This document shows, one piece after another, positions 10,601 to 22,289 of a DNA stretch of 64,000 bases. Location of the stretch: contig OX485803.1 in assembly GCA_950295325.1 (NCBI GenBank), positions 17,484,001-17,548,000 of the forward strand, written 5' to 3'. The notes under the pieces are model-generated. The model was not told the origin of the DNA. It ran no database searches and saw only the letters and a program-made list of their open reading frames with translations. The translations under genes and the position numbers were made by a program. How positions within the stretch are numbered: the stretch's first letter is position 1; every line of letters begins with the position of its first letter. Origin of the DNA: Polytrichum commune. Taxonomy: Eukaryota; Streptophyta; Polytrichopsida; Polytrichales; Polytrichaceae.

Positions 10601-11996
10601 AAGGTCACACAATCCCATATCTCACTAACACTATCAATTTGAAAATTGTCTTGGACTATTGAGGTTTTTTATTTTCGGTAACTCATACTTTCTACTACTC
10701 TTATTCATATAGATCGGGGTCGGCCGTACTTATCCTTGTGAATCGATGCAAATGCGGCCTAGGCATCCTGGAATTGATCTCGTGATTGTTGACGCTCCAG
10801 AAGACTTGGTCGTGCCTGTCATCTCCCCCATGTCTGTACCATCGTGGAACAAGCGAGAGACAGACTACTTTGACCAACTCTTCGCCTTCGCAGATTGTCA
10901 CTTGACCGATGACGGAGTTGTTCTACTCTTCCATCCCAAGGACCGTCGAATCGAGAAGAAATTAGATAGTAAAATCAAAATCTATGATTTTACGATTGTC
11001 CGGGATTGGTGGGGCTATAATCCCATTCCCATGGCCTCCTCCCTTTCACACCAGAAAGAGGTATTATCTTTTATGTTCATAATTTGAATTTCTCAATCCG
11101 ACAATCAGTTTCAAAACCCTCTAATCCTTGAGGTTGTCTTACAGACCCATAACATCAACATTAAGGTCTTTGCACGCCTTAGTTCCAAGTTCCGTACTCG
11201 CCGATTGCGACCGCAGTTCGTACAAATGGAGATCCTTCCCGAAGAGCGCGATGACTTGACGAACTTCACGACAACCGAGTCCCAGCTTCTACGCCATACT
11301 GGACTTCCTTGGCATGGCTCGCGTGAGAAGGACCCATCCTTTGTTCAGTGCTTCATCGAGTGTCTTACAGACGAGCGTGATATCGTCTACGACTGGAGCC
11401 CTAGTACAGGTTCTCAATCTCTCCATTCATCGTTTACAACAGCTAAAATTGAATTCCACTTTCTAATTTCCGTTTTCCAAACTGCAGGTGCTTCTGTCAT
11501 TGCTTGCCAACGTTCGAACCGACACCTCATCGCGTTGGAGCCGGATTCAGAAATCTTTGAGGCGCTTCTCAAGCCTTACGTGGATGCAATCCCGCAACCA
11601 GAAGAGCGCGCGGATTCAACCACAGACTCTGATTCTGAGGAAGACATTGCGCCAAAGAAGAAGAAGGGTCGCAAGTATTGCGGTGTGTCTTAACTGCATG
11701 TCTTAAGTCTCTCAAACATTTAATGTATTCATATAATTTGTCATGCTGACTTTGTTTTATTATTTAGTGACGCAAGTCTCGCACGACGTTTGATCCGCCA
11801 CGCTGATGTCTACATGAGTCCTCCTACTTCGTTCGCCTTACCTTCATATGCCGAACGTATAGCACAGGAATTCATATGCGCCCCATCTCCAATCCTTTCA
11901 GATTCTCCACGTCAAGTTTTCAACCCTACAGTGCTTAGATACATGGATGTCGAGGCTGATCAATGTGACGAGAGTTTCGATGCTGGTTCACCTTGA
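7624..11996 (+). CDS. ParB-like domain fused to a degenerate beta-class DNA methyltransferase, ten exons, one in-frame stop
   Basis: Exons: 7624..8477, 8567..8762, 8848..9045, 9299..9517, 9611..9843, 9925..10603, 10713..11060, 11145..11409, 11488..11674, 11768..11996. All nine introns are GT-AG and every join keeps one frame, giving 1,136 codons with the final stop. Residues about 142-285 form a ParB-N-like domain: IPLCRLKTYPKVRP, ANEFVKGYREG, the GNHR box (237-240; family pattern GxHR) and a C-terminal stretch like the family's acidic-to-ENLN end. Codon 251 is TAA inside this domain. A low-complexity linker (about 600-740) follows a middle region of unknown fold. The C-terminus has beta-class methyltransferase order: motif IV IDLVIVDAPE (820-823, family DPPY), then a late motif I DWSPSTGAS (992-1000, family DPFxGSG) followed by LIALEPD. 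The catalytic Pro and aromatic residues are replaced, so methyl transfer is doubtful. ParB-methylase fusions are known from prokaryotes and phages. Confidence 0.8.
9046..9298 (+). repeat. Intron 3 filled by a TCTCAAC minisatellite
   Basis: This intron is 253 bases against 78-109 for the other eight. From about 9050 to 9262 it consists of imperfect 5-7 base units of the form CTCAAC, TCTCAAC, TTTCAAC and TATCAAC. The splice sites (GAG|GTATTC and CCACCCAG|CTC) are outside the array and intact, so the expansion has not damaged the reading frame. Confidence 0.85.
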
Positions 11997-12075
11997 TCAA
12001 GACTATCCATATGTTTGTTTCTTTTCTCTCGCCACGTGCATAATGTAGCCATTTGAAATGGCCATTTATTTTTAT

Positions 12076-12081
12076 AATAAA
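12076..12081 (+). terminator. Polyadenylation signal of the ParB-methyltransferase gene
   Basis: An AATAAA hexamer lies 80 bases after the stop codon at 11996, in an A+T-rich 3' region. Confidence 0.5.
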
Positions 12082-14550
12082 ACTTTTACAAGTTTATTTG
12101 TGTCATAGTTATAATTCTAAACTTCTCAAAAAAGTTCAAAGAAGTTGAAGTTTGAAAGTTTGAGTGAAGCCCTTTGCACTGAAATGCATGTGCACACTTC
12201 AAACTTGAACACTCAAGTGAATCTATTCGACAAAACCTAGTAAGGACATGTCTTCCGTTTTTATGTCGAATTGTATATAAATTGTTGAAGTGCATTTTGT
12301 TTATTTTAAAGCTTAGAAATATATACATATATATTGTATTCTTCCATAAATGCTACCGTAGTTGAACCCTAGTTTCAACTTATTTCTTCAATTGGATAAT
12401 CTCACTAGAAAGACAATGCATTTCCTTCAATGGTTATTTTGCATTTTTAAAAATATGAATAGCAGTTTAACACACAAAAATAAGTTTTATTGCCTCCAAA
12501 CACCTGTGGGGCGTTTGGTTATGTTTATGGGCTCATGCTGCCAATTTTAATTGCAGCATTGTACTAACTGAAAAAGCTGAATGATTGCCAACCCTTAAAA
12601 GTTGCCTAAGTTCAGAGGGGGCCTTGGCGAGAATAATAATGAAAATTCTTGTTTATACTCCATCTTTAGTCGTTTCTTAAAGAAGCAACATGTCATAGAA
12701 TATTTTAATCTCCTTAACGAGGTAAATTCTCCATTTAAGTACTAAGTTGAAGTCCATATTTATGGTGTAAATATGGTCAAGTGCATCATATAATTTAGCA
12801 TATAGTTCTAGCATCAATGTCAAAATTTGTGATGTATGGGAGGGAATTATGAAAATAAGGAGTGAGAATTAAAACTCAAAACATCCATTCTTTAGGGTTT
12901 TGAGATATAAGAAGCAATGTCAATAAGGAGGTTAATACAAGAGACTTTATAGTATATTGCATGGGAGAGTCAACAATTTAAATAAGTTACATTGGAGTGT
13001 GTTATTTGAATACATTTTTTTCGAGGTGGCACCTATTCATAATTAGTTTGTATAGTCTAGATAATGTATGGATGAAAGTTATGCTCGTACGTGATAATCA
13101 CCCTTTTCTAGCCACTTCAAAAGAGCCATGTGTCAAGAGGTTTTGGACTTAAAGTAGACGTGCTTAATTCAGTTGCTTATCTTAATGAACACCTATCTTT
13201 GAGTGGTATGTGGTTAGATGTAGCTACAAAAATGGAAACCCAAACAAATAAAAAAGATCGGACTATATACTCTATAGTATGATCCCCATCCTAGACGCAA
13301 TACCTAATGAACATATTTGAGGGGACCTACCTACATGACCGATTAACAAGCACAAGAATATTCACTTGTTGGATTGTATAAACTTCCCCATTTAAATTAT
13401 TGTTTCGAGGATGCCAGCCCTAATTACGCCCTTAGCCTTAAACACTAAAACAAATTTGTGAATTAATTAAAACACAATTTCATTTCAACCTTGAACGGTC
13501 CTCATTTAAAACCCCCTTTCATATAAATGATGACGTCAGCCCTAATTTCACTATATATATAATAACAAAAATTTGCAGTAGGACCCCTTCCACGGATTTG
13601 GGGTACTCTTTTCCCTTAAAATATACATTTACAATTTTCTCCGGACCAAATTCAGTGGTAATAGGATCCTTATGTTTCAATAAATTTTTTAAAAGCGAGC
13701 GGAGAAATTCACGAAAACATGACGCTCACCGCTCTACGCTCATGCTGTAACTTTCCCCCCTCCGTAACCGTTCAGATTCCGTTGCAACCGTTCGGGTTCC
13801 GGTGTAACCGTTTTCCGGACCGGACCGTTTAAAAACAGTCTCCCTGGATTAAGTTCCGGTCCATCCAAAGTGTCCGTTCTAACCATTTTAACGCGTAAGG
13901 CGGATGCTTAGAACCTTATTTCATAAAACAACTAACCTACCCTAGAAAACCCTACTTTGAGACCAATACCAGGGTATTATCCGGATATTAATCCGGTTAG
14001 GAAGCCAATCCGGACTTCCGTGGATTTTTGGGCTCCCACACCACGTACGTGAGACTAACAATGAGTTAGTTTTGCAACAATGTTAAGCACACATGGCTAT
14101 CTAGAGCAGACAAACCTATTTCCGTGAACTTACGCAATTTCTCATAAGTGTAGTACATGTGTGATATTGAGGTGATTTTTCAGAAGTTTGGAATTTGATA
14201 TCACAACGTTTAACAACAAAATAATAATAATAATAATAATAAATCACAATTAATTTCCAAGTTTTGAAATTATTATAAATGCTCAAAGGCAAGATTCCCT
14301 CCCAACCCATATCCATAGCATAGGTCGACTTATTTCCCACTTGAGTACAACTAGTGCCCTTTTCAAGGAACCCACATCCATGCCTTTTGAACTTGTTTTT
14401 TTCCATCATGCGACAGCTAGACTACATGTGTGTTTCTTCATGGCTTTCTCCATCATGTTAGAAAATGAATGCTACATGTGTGGAACCTCATGACTTTAAG
14501 GGACTCGACATATCAAGATTAGGGGGAGGGGGTATCGGAAATGGGTTTGT
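12082..14550. other. Gene-free A+T-rich tract with possible MULE right-end sequence
   Basis: No gene is visible. A fragment at about 12840-12945 matches the pogo-like MITE that is complete at 49510-49983. From about 13600 to 14040 the DNA becomes richer in G+C and repeats the motif AACCGTT or its close variants (for example CCGTAACCGTT, TGCAACCGTT and TGTAACCGTT within 13770-13820). That could be the subterminal part of the MULE, but no matching left terminus is available to test it. An (AAT)n run is at 14221-14242. Confidence 0.4.
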
Positions 14551-14569
14551 TTACTCTTGTACAAAAACC

Positions 14570-14960
14570 TCACAAGCTTAGATGTACTACACATGACTAC
14601 CAATGTGAATGGTTATGGTAGAGGCACCTATTCCCGATTAGGACCCCATCAACAATCTATAGGATATCGGAGTTTTGATCACACCGAAACCAATAATGCC
14701 ACAACACATGTCATGGCTTTGAGTGCTAAAGGGAGGCGGAATGAGCAGTTATGGTAGACCCTACACATGGTAATGTGTTTGGGCCAACTTTTGGCTTCAA
14801 AATTTCATAGTAACTTCAATGGAAGGAAGAAAAAAAACTACTATTTTTTTTACAGTCCTCCTTATTTCTATCTTCCTACACATGAAAATTTGACACTACT
14901 TTATGCTTCTCCATATTTGGCACATAATCTCTTAAGTGATCAGTTATGGGCGCCTCCACT
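14570..14960 (+). repeat. Dispersed repeat, copy 1 of a direct pair
   Basis: About 390 bases recur in the same orientation at 18490-18905. Shared landmarks are GACCCCATCAACAATCTATAG (variant in copy 2), ACACATGTCATGG, GTGTTTGGGCCAACTTTTGG, TTCTATCTTCCTACA and CACATAATCTCTTAAG. The copies are clearly diverged with several small gaps and carry no intact frame. Confidence 0.7.
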
Positions 14961-15429
14961 CAATGTGTTGTTGGAATACAATTTGGTGTCTCGACAAAGA
15001 GTGTTGAGTATCTTGAATGAGCTAAAGTAGAAATGGATATGCCTCCTCCCCCTCCCATGCCATTTAGTGGATAAGAGGATTGCACATGTTGTGTTGCATT
15101 CTTTTGGGTGCACATTTGCTAACTTTTTGACACCATTCGCTTGAAAATCCAACACTACAATAGGGCCACGGAGTTGGAAGTGCCCCAATAGGCACACAAC
15201 CCTTACATATTGTATACAATTTGTTCAATGAACTCCATAGGAAGAATAAGGGTTCTTTTTTCTTCAAGGAATTTCAATATGCAACAGAGCTACTTTGAAA
15301 CTACATAACATTTTAAGGTATCCTATTTAGGTGCAAATGCAATTATGACATAATTTTTAGGTAATCCGGATAACCTACAAATATTCCCTTGGATATACAG
15401 CTCTTTCATTAAACTTCGGTAGATAGAAG

Positions 15430-15990
15430 AAGATTTTCATGCCATTACTCAATTTCTTGGTTGCGTTCTATGGGACTATGAATCTGGTGAGCGTAATATC
15501 CTTTTGATTATGAGATTCTCTTTTATGGAGAGCAATGAAGTTGTGTATGGTTACAACCTAACCTATGTAATGTCACTCCCTTTCTTATATCCCGAAAACC
15601 CTAGGAACGGATGTGTTCAGTTTAAATATCCCTCCTTGTTTTCACATTTTCCTCTCATATATCACATATTTTGACACTGACATAATCCAACAAAGAATTC
15701 AAAGCACACGCTTGCACGCATCACATTGTCATCATTGTCATTGTTGCATTATTAATTTTGTGTTATACGATAATGTCACAAACTGCACTAAATCTTTATT
15801 GTCACGCATCCACGTTAACATTGTAGACGTCCTTAATATCATTTGCACTTTCGTTGCCACACGCATGATGTTAGGGAGGATAGAGTGTATTTCATTGACA
15901 ACTCAAAGTTTTTTTTGATTGCAAGCTCTTTCTTGGAAAAGGGACCGCCGTCCAACTGCTTAATTAGTAATGTTATGTTGTGTCCAAGAG
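15430..15990 (+). repeat. Dispersed repeat split by insertion of a pogo-like MITE relative
   Basis: The outer parts (about 15438-15550 and 15899-15985) resemble the continuous sequence at about 45690-45920: CATTACTCAATTTCTTGGTTG with GGGACTATG, then CTCTTTCTTGG and TTAGTAATGTTATG. The middle (about 15553-15895) resembles the reverse complement of the MITE at 49510-49983, sharing CTTATATCCCGAAAACCCTAG-like and CACGCATCCACGT-like stretches. The simplest reading is an old nested insertion. Frames open through this region are not genes. Confidence 0.5.
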
Positions 15991-16269
15991 TATAGGCAAT
16001 GATGTAGTGTTGACTCATGAAAGCTTGCCAATTGACTATGGTCGGCTTTCATGCTTGTAACTTACTCAAGGACCTTGATTCTTGGAAATTTATGTTGAAG
16101 CTAGAAGAGAAGAGAATGCCCTCACATACGTTCAAGAGTGTTGTTCATAGACATAGCTTCGTAACCTCCATTCATGAAGGGTGCACTTGACTAGAGTTCA
16201 AACCTTGGACAACTGCCAAAATAATTATAGTTAATTAGATATTTTTCAATACATTTGAGGGGACAACTA

Positions 16270-17575
16270 CACCCTAACCTTGATAATGTCACACCCTCCG
16301 TTTCACCAAAAAGTGTGATATAAACAAGGTGTGACATACTTGATAATGTCACATTTTGTGCATAATGTGATATTATCAAAAAATACGTAGAAAATCAAAA
16401 TATAATTACAATTTAAAAAAAAACAAATACAAGACTTCAATGTTTTTGAATGTAAAATCTAATTCAAAATTGTGAATAATAACAAGAGCACATCACAATG
16501 TGTCATTGAGATCAGGTAAAGACCTCTCACTAGAGACAAAGAAGCTTCTAATGTCACATTGTTTTGTTGATGTTAAATGTGCAACACCAATTCTAATGAG
16601 TTTGTCATGGATTTTTTCCATTTCTAACAACTCATGAGTGCTGAAAATCTGAGAACCTTGGCTAGCCATAAAATTCAAAACATCTTTAGCATATTTTTGT
16701 GCATCGCTTAGCTTCACTACTTTAGACTCATCATCACTGCTATCAACAATCAATGGGTCCACTTCTATGGAATCAAGAACCTGTTCGCCATCGTGCACTA
16801 ATTGCACAAGCTCCTCAATAGAAAATTCCACCTCAAAATCATCTTCACCTTCCATGTTTATGTACTCCAAAGGACAAAGCTTTTCTACAGGCTTGCCTTC
16901 AACATCCAAACCCAAATTTAATGCGGCGATGAGTCTACCCAATTCCAAAGTTGCTTCCTCCATTTTGGACTTCATACGTTCATCAAGATTGTTTATATCT
17001 GCATTCCACTCTGCAAGCAATATGGCGGACTTTCTCCAACAATTTCTAATGGTTTGATCATCTAATTCATGCCATGCCGCCACACACCATAGCATAGCTT
17101 GAAATACTTCAACATTCAATTTCCCCAAATCTTCATTTGAGTTGTTATCAATTTGTTGCAAAGTCCAGCCAACAAGCTTGCGCTTGTAACACATTTTGAA
17201 TGCTGCAATCACTCCTTGATCCAAAGGCTGAACAACTGAAGTCACATTTGGTGGAAGGAACAAGATAGTGATATGGGAGAGTACAAAAGCATTAAACCCA
17301 TCTATAACTTTCTTGACCTCACCATGAATATCATGGCTTCCTGCATTATCCATAATAATGCAAATTATTCTGTCTTTCAATACCCACCCATACAATCCAT
17401 CCATACTTGATATTATCACATTTACACTACGGATTTTGCAAAAAAATAGTGACATTATCAAGGGTGATAGGGATAATAACGAGGGAGTTTTACACTATGA
17501 AAATCGGTTTCAAACTTTTAGGTGACAATATCAAGGTGTTCTATTAACAAGGGTGACATTATCAAGATTAGACTG
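16270..17575 (-). mobile_element. Internally deleted pogo/Tigger element (Tc1/mariner superfamily)
   Basis: The left end reads CACCCTAACCTTGATAATGT and the right end, as complement, CAGTCTAATCTTGATAATGT; both are flanked by a TA duplication (16268-16269 and 17576-17577). Further copies of TTGATAATGTCAC and its complement lie just inside both ends as subterminal repeats. The element is 1,306 bases, too short for a full pogo transposase gene, and contains only the C-terminal part of that gene. Confidence 0.85.
16493..17461 (-). pseudogene. Pogo/Tigger transposase, C-terminal fragment (DDE_1 type)
   Basis: The open frame of 322 codons holds IIMDNAGSH (second catalytic Asp, D38 of this frame) and LFLPPNVTSVVQPLDQGVIAAFK (third Asp, D81), which are diagnostic of the pogo/Tigger branch of Tc1/mariner. 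An acidic C-terminal tail with EGEDDFEVEF and SSDDES follows. The first catalytic Asp and the CENP-B-like DNA-binding domain are absent because the element is deleted between this frame and its right terminal repeat; the first 20 or so codons are read from that junction. The frame has no internal stop, so the deletion may be fairly young, but the protein cannot be an active transposase alone. Confidence 0.85.
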
Positions 17576-17577
17576 TA

Positions 17578-18489
17578 TAGTAAACTGGAAAAATTTCAGA
17601 CGTTCGTCTCTTGATTTGTTTCGGTTGAGGGTTTTTTAATATGCTCGGACCATTGAGGATCATCGTGAAACACCTTTATACGATCACTCATAGTGTTGGG
17701 CTCCAAAATAACCTCCATGTACACCACCAACACAAATAACACACTAAGGACACTACAACACTACAACATAATTATGTGAACATGTTAGGCTCAACTCTGG
17801 TGACCTACATATATATATATATATAGTTAACTACATGTTTTGGTAGGTTGAATCGTGAACAAAGATAGGTACGAAAGGCAACTAGTTAACTAATAGTTGA
17901 ATTAGTTAATTAGTTGTCCAAGGTCTGCTAGAGTTGTCTAAGATTCTATGCATGAAAAGCGTAATTGAACTTTGGGTCCCGAGAAATGATACTTTATTAG
18001 AGCTAACAAATTTAGTGAGCCACACTAATAATGTATACCTTCAATAGAGGCTTCATGGTGAGGAGCAGGGGAAAGGGGCTGGAATGTTCTTGCGCAATAG
18101 ATTATTATATATAGGGACTTCCACTTAGGAGGTCACTCCACTAAGGGTGAGTTTCCATGTAGGCCGCATGCCTACATGGTTTTAGATAATAATGGGTTGG
18201 AGGTGTTTGCATGTAGTTAAGCACAAACCGTCATCCAACCACATTTTGGCGGTCCGTTACAATGTGGAGGATTCCCCACATGGACATCAAAGTTTGGCAT
18301 CAAAGAGGTGAATTAGGAAGCACTTACAATATGTAATTTGGTGCCCTAGACAAGGCTCCTCACTCCTCAATTTATATCACTTTGACCATGTGATTTGATG
18401 CAATAGTGCAGTTAATGCACAACTACATCAAATGTTTTTAGTAGAGTGGTCTTCATAACTTGTCATGTAGCACCAAGTGTCATATGACA
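17578..18489. other. Gene-free tract
   Basis: The tract is A+T-rich with a short (TA)n run near 17810 and a TATATATA motif near 18107. I see no gene and no element boundaries. Confidence 0.4.
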
Positions 18490-18905
18490 CCTTATGTAGT
18501 TGCCACTCAATGATTACAAGACATTTATAGTCGAGGTGTCTATTCCTTGTCAGGACCCATCGACAATCTATAGGGTACCAGAATGTCGACGAGGCTGGGA
18601 TTGAATTTCGAATAGGTTGGAACCAATAGTGCCATGACACATGTCATGGTTTTGAGCGCTAAAGTGAGGAGGAATGAGTGGTTAAAATGAGCAGTTATGG
18701 CATACTCTAGACATTTGTAATATGTTCGAGCCAACTTTTGGCTTCAAAAATTCACAACAATTTGTTTAAGGAATAAAACTACCCTTTTTTTTCCGCAGTC
18801 CTCACGATTTCTATCTTCCTACATGGGAAAATTTTGCACCTCCTTTATACTTCACCAAATCTACCACATAATCTCTTGAGCTATCGGGTATGGAGCCTCG
18901 ACTCT
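18490..18905 (+). repeat. Dispersed repeat, copy 2 of a direct pair
   Basis: This is the partner of 14570-14960, about 4 kb downstream in the same orientation. It contains CATGACACATGTCATGG, GCCAACTTTTGGCTTC and TTCTATCTTCCTACA. The pogo element and other repeats lie between the copies. Confidence 0.7.
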
Positions 18906-19777
18906 AAAAAGAAACCCTAACTTTGTTCGCCTAAGAAATAGAGATCTCGTCCACGTCGGCATTAAATGACCCTTAGCGAGCGGCAATTAAATGGACCCGG
19001 TCGACTATAGATGTCTCGACCTTACGTACCTATCATTGTTCAAGATTGAAGCCTTCAATGCCCTTCAAACGTGATTTGGCCCTTCAAAACATACCTCTCT
19101 CAAAACAACCTTTCATAACGCAACCCCAAATTGAAAATGAAGACGTCACTTGAAGTCCTCACTCTCATCTACCCACCACAAGAACCAACAAACGTAGGGC
19201 ATTGTCACTACAAGAAGTGGAGTTAGATGGTTGATTCTTAACTCTCCACATTGTACTAGAAACATGTACTGTATAAATTCATGCACAAGTTTATCATAAG
19301 TTTTGTATTTCATTTCTATATTCTTAGATCGACGTCTTGGATTTGAACCAACCTTTCAACTAAAGGACTGAAACTCGAGAGCCCTTCAAAATGAAACTCG
19401 TATGAGGGCTTCAATCTCGATCACTGGTACCCATGAATTCCCGGCCATGCAGACCTGAGTGAAAAGCAACAACACACATGAAACTCACTTCACTTCACTT
19501 TCCCTTCCCTTCCTTCAAGTTACGGTAAGTCCTCAAGAGATAAGATAGATAATGGTTCATTCGTGTGTGGGTAAATGAAGGTACATGCGGACAGTGAAGG
19601 CGGCAGCACACATGAAACTTATGAAGTACTCGAGAAAGGGACTTTGGAGACCCCTCCATGGGACCCAACACTCCCCAAGTGATTTAGGGTTGGAGAAAAG
19701 TCGGAATCATGCGTCCAATCGGCAAAGGACAGCTGGCCATCCGCCTCGTTGGCAACTACGACACCCCCCAATAGACT

Positions 19778-19840
19778 TGTTGTTGTTGTTGTTGCGGTGG
19801 TGGTGGTGGTGGTGGTGGTGGTGGTTGTTGTTGTTTGTTG
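19778..19840 (+). repeat. (GTT)n and (GGT)n microsatellite
   Basis: A compound run of TTG, GGT and TTG triplets. It produces a Leu/Trp run in one frame, which is not a gene. Confidence 0.9.
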
Positions 19841-20528
19841 ATTGATTGCTGGTGAGGAAGTTTTTGTTCTTCAAAAAGGCTTGAGAGTCCATCATTACTT
19901 CTTGGCTCGGTTGAAGTTGTGTGTTGGTGACCTAATTGCCAATGAGCTCTGTCAAGTACACAACTTCAGCCACGGCCTTCTGTACATGCTTGCTTGCATG
20001 GGGAGAGTGAAGATTCTTTGGAATTTGAAGGAATTTCTGGGTCCAAGGACTCCTTATATCATTTGTCATATGTTTGTTGGTCACGTCCCCATCTCATGGG
20101 ATGGAGGCATTGTGGAGACTGCCTTTGAGTGGTAATAACAGGGTCTAGGTAATGCACGTCAGAACTGAGTGGACAAGGTTTGGTGAAGCTTTAATGAAAT
20201 TCTCAATTTTGATATGAAAAGAGCTCGTGGTTAAAAATATCGTGTCAAGATAGTGCCTCTCGTGGCACAGTCGCGTTCCCACGTTTGGTTGACGATACCT
20301 ATTTAAGTCTCTCAACATCTATGATCATGAGCCACTCACTTATCACTAACTTGTGATAAATGCCCACATGTGGGATGTAATACACTAATTAGGAATGGAA
20401 TATTGGGGGTGATGGAAGATTGCAAGGATGGATGTCCAAGACTAAGGAGCGTGGATGAAGAGAAGTCAATGAATGAGGAGTTGGATAATTATTTTCTATA
20501 TAGGAAAAAGAGTACCTTAAAGTGAAAT

Positions 20529-20530
<2 letters not shown>

Positions 20531-20580
<50 letters not shown>
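20531..20580 (+). repeat. (TC)25 microsatellite
   Basis: Fifty bases of perfect TC repeat in otherwise unique A+T-rich DNA. Confidence 0.97.
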
Positions 20581-20583
<3 letters not shown>

Positions 20584-22289
20584 GCCATACCATTAAAACA
20601 TTTGATTATAAACTCTTGCATTAATGTACCTAACCATTGTCTTCTTTATAAATAAGACGATTATGTACTCACGAGATCCTAAATATACAAACATGGAAAG
20701 TGGTCATACTTACCATGATGGAAATGCAACAAGGACATAGATGAATGGAGCAAAATAACCATAGTTACAAACGCAACCCACGTCTCTAACCCATGATAAA
20801 AATAGGGTTTTGAAGAAAACTTACCATAAGTAAGAACTCCAATATAAGCCCCTAACCCTAAAAAGAGCCTCCCTTTTTACCATTCACACAAGTGTGAGGT
20901 GAGGTTAGCTTTGTGCATACTCGCTGGAGTAGTAGATATGTGATAAAAGTGAGAGAAATTAGGGCTAATCACCAAGAGGAGTATTCTACTTGGAGTGACC
21001 CAATCATGTCCAAAGAACAAGTTTGAACACCCATATGCCATGTTGCTATGAGTGTTGTAATTTGAAATACTATCATGCATTTGATGTAGTTTAAATGTGT
21101 GCGACATGGATAACAACTAGGTCTTGCTATTATTTACCTCGTGTACGTCACCGATCCTCGAATGTTTGTCGGTTGGTTGCATGGGCATAGGTGAGGCATG
21201 CCCTTCACACCTTCAATACAATGAAGTATTGTGATTTTGACATTTTATCCATATTTATTGGCTGAAGTTACTAGGAACATTTCCCTTGTAAGTCCTCCAT
21301 ACATGTGGTGGATTAGCTATATGAACTATGAGGTAAAACAAGAAGATAGGTGATTAAACTTCCAAGGTATGGGACAGTCAAAACCAAACGTTTGTTGCTT
21401 GGATACCATTTGATATCGGATACCCTAAGTATGGTACATATTCTTGCAAAGCAAATTAGGTTATGACACAAACTGTCTATGATGTACAATACATCCAGTT
21501 TAGGCATAATTGCAAACAACTCTACTATGTAAAATATTATTGTGTTACCAAATAGGAAGATGCAAAAGAAATAGAAAGAGTCTTGTGGAAATTCCCACCC
21601 ACCCACCCTTGTATTGCAATGATGAGGAAGTTGAAGGATTTGGCCTCTAAAAAGAGGGAGTTCAAACTTTGTAAAAGTTTTGAAAAATCCTCTCTCTATA
21701 TCTATATCTATATATATAAAGAGACTTCAATGTTCATATAGTAAGACTTAAGATTTCTAAAAGTCATCTCTTAATACAATACTATGTTTAAAATAAGGCT
21801 CGGGGAAAAAAAACCATATGTGTTATGTTTTGTGGACTCTCCAACTTGGGAGGTGAGCCTTGAGGTCTCCATTATGATGAAAGATATCCCTTAAAGGACA
21901 TATGCTTTCCCGATACCACACCCAAAATATCTTTTAAAATTCATTTTAAGCATGATTAACCAATTAATTTACATAGGCTCTATTCTAAAGAAGTATAGAT
22001 CTTGCTAAGGTGCTCGATTTGGCATTCTAAAAACCCCATTTGGTGCAATGGAGTAGAAGTTTTGAACAAGATTCTCCCAAAATAATACCAAGCCCGTGGG
22101 GCAGCATTGTCCTTTAAGGGATATGTTACATGGGAAAAGACTGAAGAACTCGCTAATCAAAGGCCAGCCATTCTTGCTTGCCTTCATTCACAAGTTATTG
22201 TAGTTATCATTGAGAAAATTACAATCATTAGTAACTTAACCATTGAGGTGTCCCGCAAACAACCCTTAAAGCAATTTCATATACTTACG

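Larger units (their letters stand above)
1..12081. mobile_element. Multi-gene Mutator-like element (MULE), left end outside window
   Basis: The block groups a MULE transposase gene (minus strand), a small Cys/His-rich ORF (minus), a spliced acidic-protein gene (plus) and a ten-exon ParB-methyltransferase gene (plus), with no host gene between them. The two strands diverge from a shared promoter region near 3.7-4.2 kb. Its coding exons are more G+C-rich than the A+T-rich DNA that follows 12.1 kb, and the genes with readable decay show it as single nonsense codons only. The left end is beyond base 1, and I found no terminal inverted repeat or 9-10 base target duplication on the right, so treating the block as one element is an inference from gene content and layout. 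The right limit given here is the AATAAA signal of the last gene; the true end may lie further right, up to about 14 kb. Multi-gene MULEs are known in plants (the VANDAL group carries accessory genes beside the transposase). Confidence 0.6.

Noticed and set aside
15613-15918. Plus-strand open frame of 101 codons
   Set aside because: It lies inside a repeat related to the pogo-like MITE, and the matching minus-strand frame at 49479-49850 has the same origin.
19585-19845. Plus-strand frame ending in a Trp run
   Set aside because: The run comes from the GGT microsatellite.
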